Origin: Hebobacterum sp964559435
GTDB taxonomy: Bacteria; Armatimonadota; Hebobacteria; Hebobacterales; Hebobacteraceae
Length of the DNA: 64,000 bases
Assembly (NCBI GenBank): GCA_964559435.1
Contig: CAZLHI010000001.1
Location: 128,886 to 192,885, forward strand
Direction: 5' to 3'
The notes beneath the pieces are model-generated. The model did no database searches. It saw only the letters and a list, made by a program, of their open reading frames with translations, and was not told where the DNA came from. Positions 9,425 to 18,163 of the stretch are shown piece by piece. The translations under genes and the position numbers were made by a program. Each line of letters opens with the position of its first letter. Position 1 is the stretch's first letter.

Positions 9425-10333
9425 TCACCTCCCCTTACGCCGAAGGCGCTTCCGCAGCCAGCTGCGCATGGCCATTCCGTGTTCTGGATCTGCAAGGCTG
9501 AGCTCGGCGAAGGCCTGGTAGTAGCTCAGGAAGTTCCCTATATCCAGGCGGTGCTCGCCCTTGCGCAATCGCACACACAGGACCTCGTGTCCCTCGCCAA
9601 GCAAGAGGCGCAGCGCGTCGGTGAGCCAGAGTTCCCCGCCGACCCCAGGCTTGATCCTGCGTATCGCGTCGAATATGGATGGTTCAAGGACGTACCGCCC
9701 CGCGGCCGCGAGGTTACTTGGCGCTTTGCTCGGGGAGGGTTTCTCGATGAGCCCACGGATCGCAAACACACTGCCCGCGCTTTCCTTGGGCGCTACGATC
9801 CCGTACCGATTGACCGCCTCGCGGGGCACTTCCTCGACGGCAATGGTGGCCGCCGGCCGCCGCTCGCTGTGTACGTCAACCATTCGCTCCAGCACGGGCC
9901 TCTGCGAGCGTGAAACCAGAATCGAGTCCCCGAGCGCCACTACAAAGGGCTGTCCGCCCGCAAATGGCTCCGCAATGGCCACCGCGTCCGCCAGGCCCCG
10001 CGGATGACTCTGACGGGCATGAAAGAAGCTGAGGTCCATCCAGGGCTGATGCTCCTCCTCGTTCAGCGACGCGTCGCGGTCCAGATGATCCTCTATCGCA
10101 CGCTTGCCCTGGCCGGAGATCAGCAGCACCTCCTGCAGCCCACAGGCGGCCAGCTCCTCGACGACGTGTTGTATGGTGGGCCTGCGGCCGACGGGCAGCA
10201 TCTCCTTCGGCTGCGATCGAGTCGCGGGCATCAAGCGCGTCCCTCTCCCGGCAGCCGGCACGACTGCCTTCGTAATCGACACGTGTTGGCGCGATGCGGC
10301 TATCCGCGTAGGTCGCGATCTCTTGCCGGTCAA
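9425..10333 (-). CDS. galU: UTP--glucose-1-phosphate uridylyltransferase family protein
   Basis: 302 residues. It makes UDP-glucose (or a related UDP-sugar) from a sugar 1-phosphate and UTP in the cytosol. The nucleotide-binding signature AAGRGTRLMPATRSQPKEML is at residues 27-46, GDSI marks the metal-binding Asp, and IEKPSP is the sugar-contact loop typical of GalU. The start is TTG at 10333, supported by AGGAG 8 nt upstream and by direct abutment to the stop of the kinase gene. An internal GTG at 10282 has no such site. The product sits at the end of a minus-strand set with rmlA and a GHMP sugar kinase. It could therefore accept glucuronate 1-phosphate or another product of that kinase rather than only glucose 1-phosphate. 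Confidence 0.87.
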   Translation of the reverse strand: MTGKRSRPTRIAASRQHVSITKAVVPAAGRGTRLMPATRSQPKEMLPVGRRPTIQHVVEELAACGLQEVLLISGQGKRAIEDHLDRDASLNEEEHQPWMDLSFFHARQSHPRGLADAVAIAEPFAGGQPFVVALGDSILVSRSQRPVLERMVDVHSERRPAATIAVEEVPREAVNRYGIVAPKESAGSVFAIRGLIEKPSPSKAPSNLAAAGRYVLEPSIFDAIRRIKPGVGGELWLTDALRLLLGEGHEVLCVRLRKGEHRLDIGNFLSYYQAFAELSLADPEHGMAMRSWLRKRLRRKGR

Positions 10334-11341
10334 CTAGAAAGCTCCTATGGACCGATAGCGATATCCCTGCTCTTGGTACGCCCTCGAAAGCGCTTCTTCG
10401 GAACGGCTATCGCCCAGCAGAATCAGCGCAGCCCCACTCGATCCCGGCAGTTTCGCCGCCAGCCCCTGCTCCCGAGCGATCTCGACGAGCCGTATGTTAT
10501 GGGCTCCGAGCGCTGCGTCGCCGAACAGCTTCCTCCGCAGCTCGAAGTTGCGGTTGATGAGCCGGGCGAGGCTCTTCTGATCCCCTCCACTGAGCGCTTT
10601 CTTGCCGAGCAGCGCGCACCGCGCGATCCCGGCCATGCTTTTCCTGACCTCTCGGTCGCCCCGCTCCCAGCGGTATCTCACCTCCGAGTGCACCCTTCCC
10701 GACTCGAGCGTTCCGAACTGGTCCTCTGCGAGGTATGCGAGCCCAAAGCGCGGCAGCGAGCGGGAACTCAGCCTCGTGTACTTCCCCTTGCCGGCGGAGA
10801 AATCCATATAGGCCAGGCCGCCATAGCTCTGCACGACTCGATCCTGCAGGCCGGCGGCAATGCCCAGCTCCTTTGTCTCCACGCTGAGGGCGAGCTCCGC
10901 GAGTTGGCGTGCCAGCACCTTGCGCTCCGGCACGCGGTGGAACTTCAGCAGCGCCCGCAGGGTGGCGATGATCATGGCGCTGGACCCGCCGAGGCCGGAC
11001 TGGCGAGGTATGCTCGTCTCGTACTCTATCGTAAAGTTCGCGCGTCGCAGCTTGATGCTGCGCTCGCGCGCATACTCGACGAACCGCTTGCAGGCAGCAA
11101 ACACAACGCGCTGCATCCCATAGTAGCCGTGTCGCTCGACAGAGTTGACGAGGTCCAGTAGATTGGCGAACTCGGTTCGGTCATGCTCGGGATGCGGCCG
11201 CAGCGTCACGGAGGGGCTCTCCCATAGTCGCACGCGCGCGCAGAAATCCCGAATCAGAAAGGAGATGACTTTCCCTCCATACATGTCAGAAGGGTTCCCC
11301 AGGAGGCCCGCCCTCGCGTGCACCTCCGTACGGATGATCAT
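10334..11341 (-). CDS. GHMP-family sugar kinase (glucuronokinase-like)
   Basis: 335 residues from ATG 11341 (MIIRTEVHARAGLLGNPSDM). The longer upstream frame overlaps rmlA and looks non-coding. The GHMP ATP-binding loop PRQSGLGGSSA is at residues 112-122, and AKLPGSSGAALILL is the C-terminal glycine-rich motif 3. The family covers galactokinase, mevalonate kinase, glucuronokinase and heptose 7-phosphate kinase. The N-terminal GNPSDMYGGK and the gene's place between two sugar-1-phosphate nucleotidyltransferases favour an anomeric sugar kinase that makes a sugar 1-phosphate for galU, such as glucuronokinase. That substrate is inference. The stop abuts the start of galU, and rmlA ends 16 bp upstream. 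Confidence 0.8.
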   Translation of the reverse strand: MIIRTEVHARAGLLGNPSDMYGGKVISFLIRDFCARVRLWESPSVTLRPHPEHDRTEFANLLDLVNSVERHGYYGMQRVVFAACKRFVEYARERSIKLRRANFTIEYETSIPRQSGLGGSSAMIIATLRALLKFHRVPERKVLARQLAELALSVETKELGIAAGLQDRVVQSYGGLAYMDFSAGKGKYTRLSSRSLPRFGLAYLAEDQFGTLESGRVHSEVRYRWERGDREVRKSMAGIARCALLGKKALSGGDQKSLARLINRNFELRRKLFGDAALGAHNIRLVEIAREQGLAAKLPGSSGAALILLGDSRSEEALSRAYQEQGYRYRSIGAF

Positions 11342-11357
11342 CCCGGCGCCTCCTCCG

Positions 11358-12125
11358 TCACGTCGGCTCCGATTGCGAGACGCGGGGCAGGAAGCGTTTC
11401 TCCCCTCGTTGCCGCGACTCGGCCACCACGCGATTCGCCTCGAAGAGGCTGTCGAACGACCCACAATCCAGCCAAAGCCCGTCGAGTTCGCACCATGTCA
11501 TCAGGTTGTCCTGAATGTAGCAGTTATTGACGGAGGTTATCTCGAGTTCCCCGCGGGCGGACGGCTTTGCCTGGCGTATGTAGCCAAACGCGCGCTCGTC
11601 GTAGATGTAGAAGCCCGTGACTGCGTAGTTGCTCTTCGGCTCCCGTGGCTTCTCCTCGATAGCGACGACGCGCGCAGGGTCCCCTGGATCGAACACGGCC
11701 ACGCCGTAGTCCCGCGGGTCGGGCACGTCCTTGAGGAAGAGATGGGCGCCCTGCTCAAAGCTTCCGACCGCGGGCCCCAAATCGGCATCTGTGAAGTTGT
11801 CCCCTAGGACGACCGTGATCGGCTCCCCGTCAGCGAAGTCCTCGGCCACGCTCAGGGCATCGGCAATGCCTCCCTCTCCCTCCTGGTAGCCGTACTCCAG
11901 GCGCCTGATGCCCAGGTCTTTCCCTGTGCCGAGCACCCGCAGGAAGTCCCCAGCGTGCGGCCCACCGGTGACGATCAGGATGTGATCGATGCCTGCACGC
12001 AGCAAGTTGTCTATGGCATAATGCACCATGCACCGATCATACACCGGCAGCAGGTGCTTGTTCGTCGCCTTCGTGAGCGGAAACAGCCGGCTCCCCAGGC
12101 CCCCCGCGAGGATTACCCCCTTCAC
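11358..12125 (-). CDS. rmlA: Glucose-1-phosphate thymidylyltransferase family protein (short RmlA)
   Basis: 255 residues. It couples dTTP and glucose 1-phosphate to give dTDP-glucose, the entry to dTDP-rhamnose. The N-terminus MKGVILAGGLGSRLFPLT is the nucleotidyltransferase signature, NKHLLPVYD and VLGDNF follow, and EEKPREPKSNYAVTGFYIYD is the sugar-binding segment of RmlA. It is shorter than E. coli RmlA (about 290) and lacks the C-terminal dimer helix pair, like the short clade found in many Gram-positive bacteria and archaea. It starts at GTG 12125 with AGGAGG 8 nt upstream. rmlB, the next enzyme, lies at 15052-16053; rmlC and rmlD are not in the window. Confidence 0.88.
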   Translation of the reverse strand: MKGVILAGGLGSRLFPLTKATNKHLLPVYDRCMVHYAIDNLLRAGIDHILIVTGGPHAGDFLRVLGTGKDLGIRRLEYGYQEGEGGIADALSVAEDFADGEPITVVLGDNFTDADLGPAVGSFEQGAHLFLKDVPDPRDYGVAVFDPGDPARVVAIEEKPREPKSNYAVTGFYIYDERAFGYIRQAKPSARGELEITSVNNCYIQDNLMTWCELDGLWLDCGSFDSLFEANRVVAESRQRGEKRFLPRVSQSEPT

Positions 12126-12264
12126 TGCTGAGCCTCCTATCGCGCGCGTCCGTCGTGACTCACACCGCGACTTCTGCGAGTGCCGATGGCAGTCCTTCCG
12201 CGGCCGCCCAGAGGGGAAGTGCCTTGCCCCGGTGAAGCGAAGTCAGCGGCGGCGGAGCAGGCCG

Positions 12265-13143
12265 GTGAGCGAGCGAGCATGCAACAGAGTTGACGTTTGC
12301 ATCGTGGCTTGGCGCACGCGCGACTTCCTCCGGAGGTGCCTTCCTTCGGTCGTCGGCTGTTCGGAGGTGTCGCACATCGTCGTTGTCGACAACGCGTCCC
12401 AAGACGGCACCGTCGAGATGGTAACCAGCGAGTTCCCGAGCGTCGAACTGATTCCCAACACCGAGAACATCGGTTTTGCGGCCGCCAACAACCAGGCAAT
12501 TCGCGCCGGCCGATCCCCCATCGTCCTCCTGCTGAACCCCGACACGGAGGTTCGCCCTGGTGCAGTTCGGACGCTCACAGACGTCTTTCAGGAGGACCGC
12601 CGGATCGGGGCAGTGGCCGCGCAGCTTCTCCTTCCCGATGGCTCGATCCAGCGCTCGTGCCGGAGTTTCCCAGAGCCTGCGCCGCTTCTCCTCGACGCTC
12701 TAGGCCTGTCTCGGCTGTTCCCGCGCAGCGAGACGTTCGGCCGCTACCGGATGACCTATTGGGACCACGACTCGCGCCGCGAGGTCGACCAGCCCATGGC
12801 CTCGGCGCTTGCCCTGCGTCGAGCGGCGCTGGACGACGTCGGCCTCTTCGATGAGGCCTTCCCGCTCTTCTTCAACGATGTTGACCTCTGCTACCGTCTG
12901 CGGCAAGCGGGGTGGAGAGTCGTCTTTGAACCGCGGGCGAAGGTGGTGCACTATCACGGCCAAAGCACGTCACAGGTGAGGGCTTCGGCGGTGATCGATT
13001 CACACCGCGGGCTCATCCGCTTCTACCGCAAGCACTACCGAGGCGGAGTCGGTTGGGCCGGCTACTGGGCCGTAGTTGCGGGCGCTTGGTTGTCGATCTA
13101 CCCGAGGGCCGCTATGTCCTGGCTCGCACGGCTCTTCAGGTAG
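12265..13143 (+). CDS. Family 2 glycosyltransferase (rhamnosyltransferase-like)
   Basis: 292 residues from GTG 12265, chosen because GGAG lies 7 nt upstream and the residues that follow (DVCIVAWRTRDFLRRCL) begin the GT-A fold. Further motifs are VVVDNASQDGT (nucleotide binding), LLNPDTEV (DxD-like metal site) and FNDVDLCYRLRQAGW (acceptor loop with the catalytic Asp region). A C-terminal hydrophobic segment, WAGYWAVVAGAWLSIYP, should hold it at the membrane. The family commonly transfers rhamnose or other sugars in polysaccharide assembly, which fits the neighbouring rmlA and rmlB. Its 3' end overlaps the convergent DNA methylase gene by 8 bp. Confidence 0.87.
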   Translation: MSERACNRVDVCIVAWRTRDFLRRCLPSVVGCSEVSHIVVVDNASQDGTVEMVTSEFPSVELIPNTENIGFAAANNQAIRAGRSPIVLLLNPDTEVRPGAVRTLTDVFQEDRRIGAVAAQLLLPDGSIQRSCRSFPEPAPLLLDALGLSRLFPRSETFGRYRMTYWDHDSRREVDQPMASALALRRAALDDVGLFDEAFPLFFNDVDLCYRLRQAGWRVVFEPRAKVVHYHGQSTSQVRASAVIDSHRGLIRFYRKHYRGGVGWAGYWAVVAGAWLSIYPRAAMSWLARLFR

Positions 13144-15055
13144 CGGCAACCGCCTGGACGGCTCGGCGAAGCTCGTCGGCATCAAGCCCATACGCCTGTC
13201 CGACGCACTCGTCGATCTCAAGCAGGAGACGCTCGCGCTGCGATGCGTCTCGCGCATCAAGAGCGCGTGCGGCCAGCTTGCCAAGTCGCTCGGTTTCTGC
13301 GATGGGCGGCAGGGGTACCACCTTGAGCTTGCTCACTTTCACCTGCGCGAACGGCCGACCGGTTTCTGGCGTTACGGCCCGATAGAGAACGGCGAAGGGG
13401 CTCGAGTTCAGCACCCCTGCCAGCCACAGAAGGCTGCTTTTGTCACCCGCGGTAACGGCGATCACGCTGCGGCCGAACCATGCTCCTCGCCGGTCGACAG
13501 TGGCCACGGGGCGGTCGCCCGTCTGCCTCAGCAGGATCTTCGGGGCCCGCCGGTAGATGGCTTCTCGAACGGAGACCCGGCCCCGGGTCCCAACTCGTTC
13601 CTGCCAGTCGTGGCGAAGCCATGCCGAGCGGCCGACCTGGGTGAGCGCGCCGAAGTCGCGCCCCCGCGTGACTGGTATGTCCGATCTGTGCCGCCGACGG
13701 CCTGAGTACAAGATAGCGCGACCAGCTTCGGCTCGCGAGTAGTTGATGCCCACGTCGCGAACAGTGAAGGTCTCGGCCATGTCGCCAAGCGAACGCAGCC
13801 GCCGCGTCAATCGTGCAAGCATCGCTCGCTGCCACGTCGGCGGCAGCACGAATCCTGCGTGCGGCGTCTCAAGCAGTGCATCTCCAGGCGCAAGCCAGCC
13901 GCGCTCGCCAATATGCACCGCCAAGTTCGTTCGCCTCTCGCGACGAAGATCGGAGATTGGGAACTGGGCGGGCGCAATCGCCTTGCCGACCAGGCAGAGC
14001 GCGCACGAGGGCGCGGTTGCCCCGGCGAACACGCGGTCTCCGAGCAGAACGACGCGCAACGGCCGGAACCGCTCGAGCATGGCCCGCCGGAGACCCTCGT
14101 AGCGGACCTGCCACAAGACAGTATCTGGCAGCAGCATCCCGATGCCGCCGTCCTCTCGCGCTAGGTCAGCCGCAAGCTGAAGGAAGAACAGGTAGCTGTC
14201 TCGATGGCCGCGCAGAGCGCCGGGCGCCCGGCCGGCCAGCGTCTCCACTCGCCCAGGCGCAAGCCTCACGCCCCAAGGCGGGTTGCCGACCACGAGATCG
14301 AAACTGGCGCTGCTCCTGCTCCCCGCGAGAGCATCGCGCAGGCACACATGCTCCGCCGGCATCGGTGCGGGGCGCCCCGGGCGCGAAGCCGAGAGCCAAA
14401 CGGCGAGGCGGCAGGCCTCGGCCGCCAGCGGATTCGTCTCCACTGCAAACACACAACTCCGGGCCGCCTCTCGACGCGCGGAGTTCTCCTCCGGCCCCTC
14501 GCCGGCCGCCGTCGCGAGTGCCTCCACGGCGGCGACGGCGAAGGCGCCGGCTCCTGCTGCTGGGTCGACCACCCTAAGGGACAGCGCGGCGCTCGGCTTG
14601 AGATGCCGGCCGGTCAGGACGCCTCGTATCACACTGTGAGCAACGAAGTCGGCAGCCCAGGGCGGCGTGTAGTAACTGCCGCTCTTCCGCCGATTGCCTC
14701 CCCGGTTCGAAAGACGTTCGCAGAGCCGCCCGAGCCGCTCGGCCGCCTCTAGACGGCCTTTGCTGCCCTCCGCAGACTGTAGAGCGGTCCGTGCCGCCCA
14801 CGTGACGGGGCCCTCAGGTGTTTGCGGCCAATCCAGGTCTTCCAGTCCCAGCCCACTGCGGGCGACATGGAAGGCCGCTGCGACCTCGCCTGCCGCCTGA
14901 GGCAGGCCGGAGCCATCGTGGATGCGGGAGACAAGGCGCAGAACGTTGCGCGCAAGCGCGGGCGGCAGGAGATCGAGACGGGCTGCCTCGATGAGGAAGT
15001 GAAAGCGAAGCGCCAGAGCAGAACGCTGCGAGTACCCCGTGCCGGGCCCCCTCAC
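13136..15055 (-). CDS. Class I N6-adenine DNA methyltransferase (Eco57I/TaqI-like), no nuclease domain seen
   Basis: 639 residues from GTG 15055, which overlaps the rmlB stop as GTGA. The N-terminal 120 residues are helical. Then come RKSGSYYTPPWAADF (126-137 region), the entry motif of type I/IIG methylases, motif I DPAAGAGAF (164-172) for SAM binding, and motif IV NPPW (258-261), the adenine-flipping catalytic loop. The C-terminal third resembles a TaqI-like target-recognition region, including KVSKLKVVPLPPI. No PD-(D/E)xK or other nuclease motif and no cognate nuclease gene is visible. It is therefore either an orphan methylase or part of a defence system encoded elsewhere. Unusually, it is translationally coupled to rmlB in a housekeeping operon. 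Confidence 0.85.
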   Translation of the reverse strand: MRGPGTGYSQRSALALRFHFLIEAARLDLLPPALARNVLRLVSRIHDGSGLPQAAGEVAAAFHVARSGLGLEDLDWPQTPEGPVTWAARTALQSAEGSKGRLEAAERLGRLCERLSNRGGNRRKSGSYYTPPWAADFVAHSVIRGVLTGRHLKPSAALSLRVVDPAAGAGAFAVAAVEALATAAGEGPEENSARREAARSCVFAVETNPLAAEACRLAVWLSASRPGRPAPMPAEHVCLRDALAGSRSSASFDLVVGNPPWGVRLAPGRVETLAGRAPGALRGHRDSYLFFLQLAADLAREDGGIGMLLPDTVLWQVRYEGLRRAMLERFRPLRVVLLGDRVFAGATAPSCALCLVGKAIAPAQFPISDLRRERRTNLAVHIGERGWLAPGDALLETPHAGFVLPPTWQRAMLARLTRRLRSLGDMAETFTVRDVGINYSRAEAGRAILYSGRRRHRSDIPVTRGRDFGALTQVGRSAWLRHDWQERVGTRGRVSVREAIYRRAPKILLRQTGDRPVATVDRRGAWFGRSVIAVTAGDKSSLLWLAGVLNSSPFAVLYRAVTPETGRPFAQVKVSKLKVVPLPPIAETERLGKLAARALDARDASQRERLLLEIDECVGQAYGLDADELRRAVQAVAAT

Positions 15056-16053
15056 CGCTGATCGTACTGTCGCCGGTAGAACTCTCGATACCGCTCGCCC
15101 GACTTGATGGGCTCCCACCACCAGCGATTGTCTGTATACCAGCGCACCGTCGCACGCAGCGCTTGAGTCGCGTCGTACCGCGGCTCCCAGCCCAGCGATC
15201 TCAGCTTGGTGGAGTCAACCGCGTATCTGCGGTCATGCCCGGGCCGATCCTTGACGTGCTCGATGAGGGACTCGGGCTTGCCGATCTCCGCCAGCAGGAA
15301 GCGCGCCATGTCGAAGTTCCGCATCTCGTTGCCCGCGCCGATGTTGTAGACCTCCCCCGGCTTGCCCTTTTCGAGGGCGAGCAGTATCCCGCGGCAGTGA
15401 TCCTCGACATAGGTGTAGTCCCGCACCTGCAGGCCGTCACCATAGAGGGGCAAAGCAGTATCCTCGAGTGCGTTTGTCACGAAGAGAGGCACGACCTTCT
15501 CCGGGTACTGATAAGGGCCGATATTGTTCGCCCCGCGGGTGATGACCACGGGGGTGCCATATGTGCTCCAGTAGGAGAGGCATAGCATGTCGCCTCCCGC
15601 CTTGCTAGCTGAGTATGGGCTGCTTGGCCGAGCCGGGTAGCTCTCGTCGGCCGCGCCCTCGGAGATACTCCCATATACCTCATCGGTGCTGACCTGGAGC
15701 AGCCTTGCGGCTTTGCCCTCCCGCACGGCCTCCAATAGGACGAAGGTTCCTTCCATGTCCGTCTTAAGGAACCCCATCGGCTCCACGATCGATCGATCGA
15801 CATGGGTCTCGGCTGCGAAGTTGACGATTGCGTCACACCCGGCCGCGGCCTCTGCGACGACGCCTGCGTCGCATATGTCGCCTCTGACGAACGAATAGCG
15901 CGCGTCGTCCTCGACATCTCTGAGGTTCTCCAAGTTGCCGGCATAGGTGAGCTTGTCGAGGTTCACGACTTGCCAGTCGGGGCGCTCGGCCAGCACCAGA
16001 TGGATGAAGTTGCTGCCTATGAAGCCCGCGCCGCCAGTCACGAGAAGCTTCAC
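15052..16053 (-). CDS. rmlB: dTDP-glucose 4,6-dehydratase
   Basis: 333 residues, normal for the family. It converts dTDP-glucose to the 4-keto-6-deoxy intermediate using bound NAD, second step of dTDP-rhamnose synthesis. Seen: the Rossmann motif GGAGFIGSNFIH at the N-terminus, STDEVYG with the catalytic Asp-Glu pair, YSASKAGGD with the YxxxK couple, and VEDHCRGI. The start is GTG 16053 with GGAGGT just upstream, overlapping the stop of the metalloprotease gene (GTGA). Downstream it overlaps the DNA methylase gene in the same way. rmlA is 3 kb away on the same strand, beyond the methylase and the glycosyltransferase. Confidence 0.93.
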   Translation of the reverse strand: MKLLVTGGAGFIGSNFIHLVLAERPDWQVVNLDKLTYAGNLENLRDVEDDARYSFVRGDICDAGVVAEAAAGCDAIVNFAAETHVDRSIVEPMGFLKTDMEGTFVLLEAVREGKAARLLQVSTDEVYGSISEGAADESYPARPSSPYSASKAGGDMLCLSYWSTYGTPVVITRGANNIGPYQYPEKVVPLFVTNALEDTALPLYGDGLQVRDYTYVEDHCRGILLALEKGKPGEVYNIGAGNEMRNFDMARFLLAEIGKPESLIEHVKDRPGHDRRYAVDSTKLRSLGWEPRYDATQALRATVRWYTDNRWWWEPIKSGERYREFYRRQYDQR

Positions 16054-16880
16054 GGCGACCTCCCAGGAGGCTTAGTACGCGCCCTCGCCAAGACGAGTTC
16101 GGCATCGCTATCGAATCCTCCGAGTCCGTCGGCCAGGAACTCGCTCGCAAGGCGCCATCCGAGATAGACCCCCGCGCGACCCGGCCACTCGGCCTTCTCG
16201 GGAAAACCGTAGAGCAGCTTCCCAGATATCTCGGGCTCCTCTGAGCCAAGATGAGGACTGATGTGTCGCCAAAGCTCGCCTTCGTAGTCACGAAGCGCCG
16301 CGGCTTGTCCCGGCTGCATGAGCAGGTGCTCGGCCTGAGAACGCTCGGGAAACGCGTGCGCGGACAGCTCCACCGCGAATCCCTCTTCTACAAGGCGATC
16401 ACCGAGGGTCCTCGACTTGCTCAGCCTCCGGCGGTAGCAGTGAGCGTACTCATGCGCCACGAGCACAGGTATCAACCGTGAACTCGTCAGACGCTCCATG
16501 CCGATCCCAATCGCCCACTCCCCCTCAACGATGAACGCAAATCCGTCTGGGCTGAAGAAACCGACGAGGAAGTAGACTTCGGGCTCCGGGCGGAGAGAGA
16601 CCACTTCTTGGCAGCGCTCCAGCGAGTCTCTCGCCATCCCCTGCACGTCGTCCTCGGCGATGACCTGATGCAGCACCTCATACTCCTGAGGCCGCACCCG
16701 CCGCACGCGGTCCACCCAGGTGGCCGCGGGCAGCCCGAGGCACTGCTCCCACCAGGCCTCCAGCACAGAGCGATTTGGGGTCAGGTAATACTTGCAGTAG
16801 AGGTCCCAGGCCTCGCCTTCGCCCGCTGCGAGCGCGTGTATGAACCGAAGGAAATCCTCGTAGAGCAGGTGCACGCTCAC
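16050..16880 (-). CDS. Predicted zinc-dependent protease (DUF2268-like)
   Basis: 276 residues from GTG 16880, which overlaps the hflX stop (GTGA); the longer frame upstream lies inside hflX. Residues 143-147 are HEYAH, a gluzincin zinc motif, and E167 in VEEGFAVELS is the probable third ligand, the arrangement of DUF2268 (predicted Zn-dependent proteases). No signal peptide or membrane segment is visible, so it should act in the cytosol, though members of this family can be exported. The substrate is unknown. It is embedded in the run dapL-hflX-protease-rmlB-methylase. Confidence 0.75.
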   Translation of the reverse strand: MSVHLLYEDFLRFIHALAAGEGEAWDLYCKYYLTPNRSVLEAWWEQCLGLPAATWVDRVRRVRPQEYEVLHQVIAEDDVQGMARDSLERCQEVVSLRPEPEVYFLVGFFSPDGFAFIVEGEWAIGIGMERLTSSRLIPVLVAHEYAHCYRRRLSKSRTLGDRLVEEGFAVELSAHAFPERSQAEHLLMQPGQAAALRDYEGELWRHISPHLGSEEPEISGKLLYGFPEKAEWPGRAGVYLGWRLASEFLADGLGGFDSDAELVLARARTKPPGRSP

Positions 16881-18163
16881 CACTCTTCCCCCTTCGCCGT
16901 CCGAAGTCCGGCCGCCCTGCGCAACCGCTGCGCAACATCCGCCGGCACCCGCGCGCTCAGCGAGACGCCTTCTTCCCGGAAATCCTCGGACAGCACCCGC
17001 CCGCGCTCGTGTGCCTCCGAGACCAGATCCTGAGCCGACCAGGGGACAGTCACCTCGACCGGGATGAGTTCCTGCTCCAGTCGCTCGCCGATGAGGCGGA
17101 GCAGTTCTCCGAGGCCTTCTCCGGTCAGTGCGGAAACGGCCGCCGCGTGCTCCTCTCGCGCGACAAGCTCGGCCAGCCAACCGCGGTCTGCCATCAGGTC
17201 ACACTTGTTGAGAGCCATGACAGTAGGCTTGTCGGCGCATCCTAGTTCGGCCAGAACGCGCCGAGCTGCCTCGACCTGCTCCCGCATCTGCGGGTGGCTC
17301 GCGTCGACGACGTGGACCAGAACATCCGCCTCCACGACCTCTTCCAGCGTGGCATGGAAGGCCGCGACGAGCTGATGCGGCAGGTTGCGTATGAAGCCGA
17401 CCGTGTCGGCCAGCAGGAAGTTACGGCCCTCCGCCAGCTCGACCCTCCTGATCGTCGGATCGAGCGTGGCGAACAGCAGGTCCTCAACGAAGACGGTGGC
17501 TCCGGAGAGTGCGTTGAGGAGGCTCGACTTGCCCGCGTTCGTGTACCCGACGAGCGCCACGATCGGCATGCCCGCCTCTCGCCTGTGCCGGCGCTCGATA
17601 GTCCGCCGCTTCTCGATCTGCTCGACCCGCTTCTTCAACACCCCGAGGCGCTTGCGGAGACGCCGCCGGTCAACTTCGAGCTTTGTCTCGCCCGGCCCTC
17701 TCGTGCCGATCCCGCCGCCGAGTCTGGACAGCTCCGTGCCCCTTCCCGTCAGGCGAGGAAGCAGGTAATTGAGCTGTGCCAACTCAACCTGAATCTTCCC
17801 CTCCGCACTGCGGGCGCGCTGCGCGAAGATGTCGAGGATGAGAGCGGTCCTGTCGAGCACGCCCATATTCGTCCCGTCTTCCAAGTTGCGCTGTTGGCTT
17901 GGCTTGAGCTCGCCGTCCACCAGCAGCACGTCTGCGCGGACCTCGCCCTTGATCTGCCCTATCTCCTGAGCTTTGCCCTTGCCGACGAAGGAGACCGGGG
18001 CCGGCCGATCGCGCTTCTGAGTGACCGTACCCACAACCTCGACCCCAGCTGTTTCCGCCAGGCGCGCAAGCTCTTGCAGGGATTCCTCCCAGCCTGCACC
18101 TGGACGCTCCAACGCCAGCAGCAGCGCCCGCTGCTCGGGCCTCGGGTCTACGACAACCGTCAT
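16877..18163 (-). CDS. hflX: Ribosome-associated GTPase HflX
   Basis: 428 residues. HflX splits stalled 70S ribosomes and binds the 50S subunit. The HflX-specific glycine-rich loop GGGIGTRGPGE is at residues 149-159, the coiled linker follows, then the P-loop GYTNAGKS (206-213), DTVGF (G3) and NKCD (G4). The N-terminal nucleotide-binding domain contains SFVGKGKAQEI. It starts at ATG 18163, overlapping the dapL stop as ATGA, and its own stop overlaps the protease start. Confidence 0.93.
   Translation of the reverse strand: MTVVVDPRPEQRALLLALERPGAGWEESLQELARLAETAGVEVVGTVTQKRDRPAPVSFVGKGKAQEIGQIKGEVRADVLLVDGELKPSQQRNLEDGTNMGVLDRTALILDIFAQRARSAEGKIQVELAQLNYLLPRLTGRGTELSRLGGGIGTRGPGETKLEVDRRRLRKRLGVLKKRVEQIEKRRTIERRHRREAGMPIVALVGYTNAGKSSLLNALSGATVFVEDLLFATLDPTIRRVELAEGRNFLLADTVGFIRNLPHQLVAAFHATLEEVVEADVLVHVVDASHPQMREQVEAARRVLAELGCADKPTVMALNKCDLMADRGWLAELVAREEHAAAVSALTGEGLGELLRLIGERLEQELIPVEVTVPWSAQDLVSEAHERGRVLSEDFREEGVSLSARVPADVAQRLRRAAGLRTAKGEEW

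Noticed and set aside
10004..11161. Plus-strand open frame of 385 codons opposite galU and the GHMP kinase
   Set aside because: Antisense to two genes with clear motifs and start sites; no ribosome-binding site or recognisable domain.
13136..15055. BREX PglX or type IIG restriction enzyme
   Set aside because: The protein is far shorter than PglX and shows no nuclease motif; other defence genes are absent.
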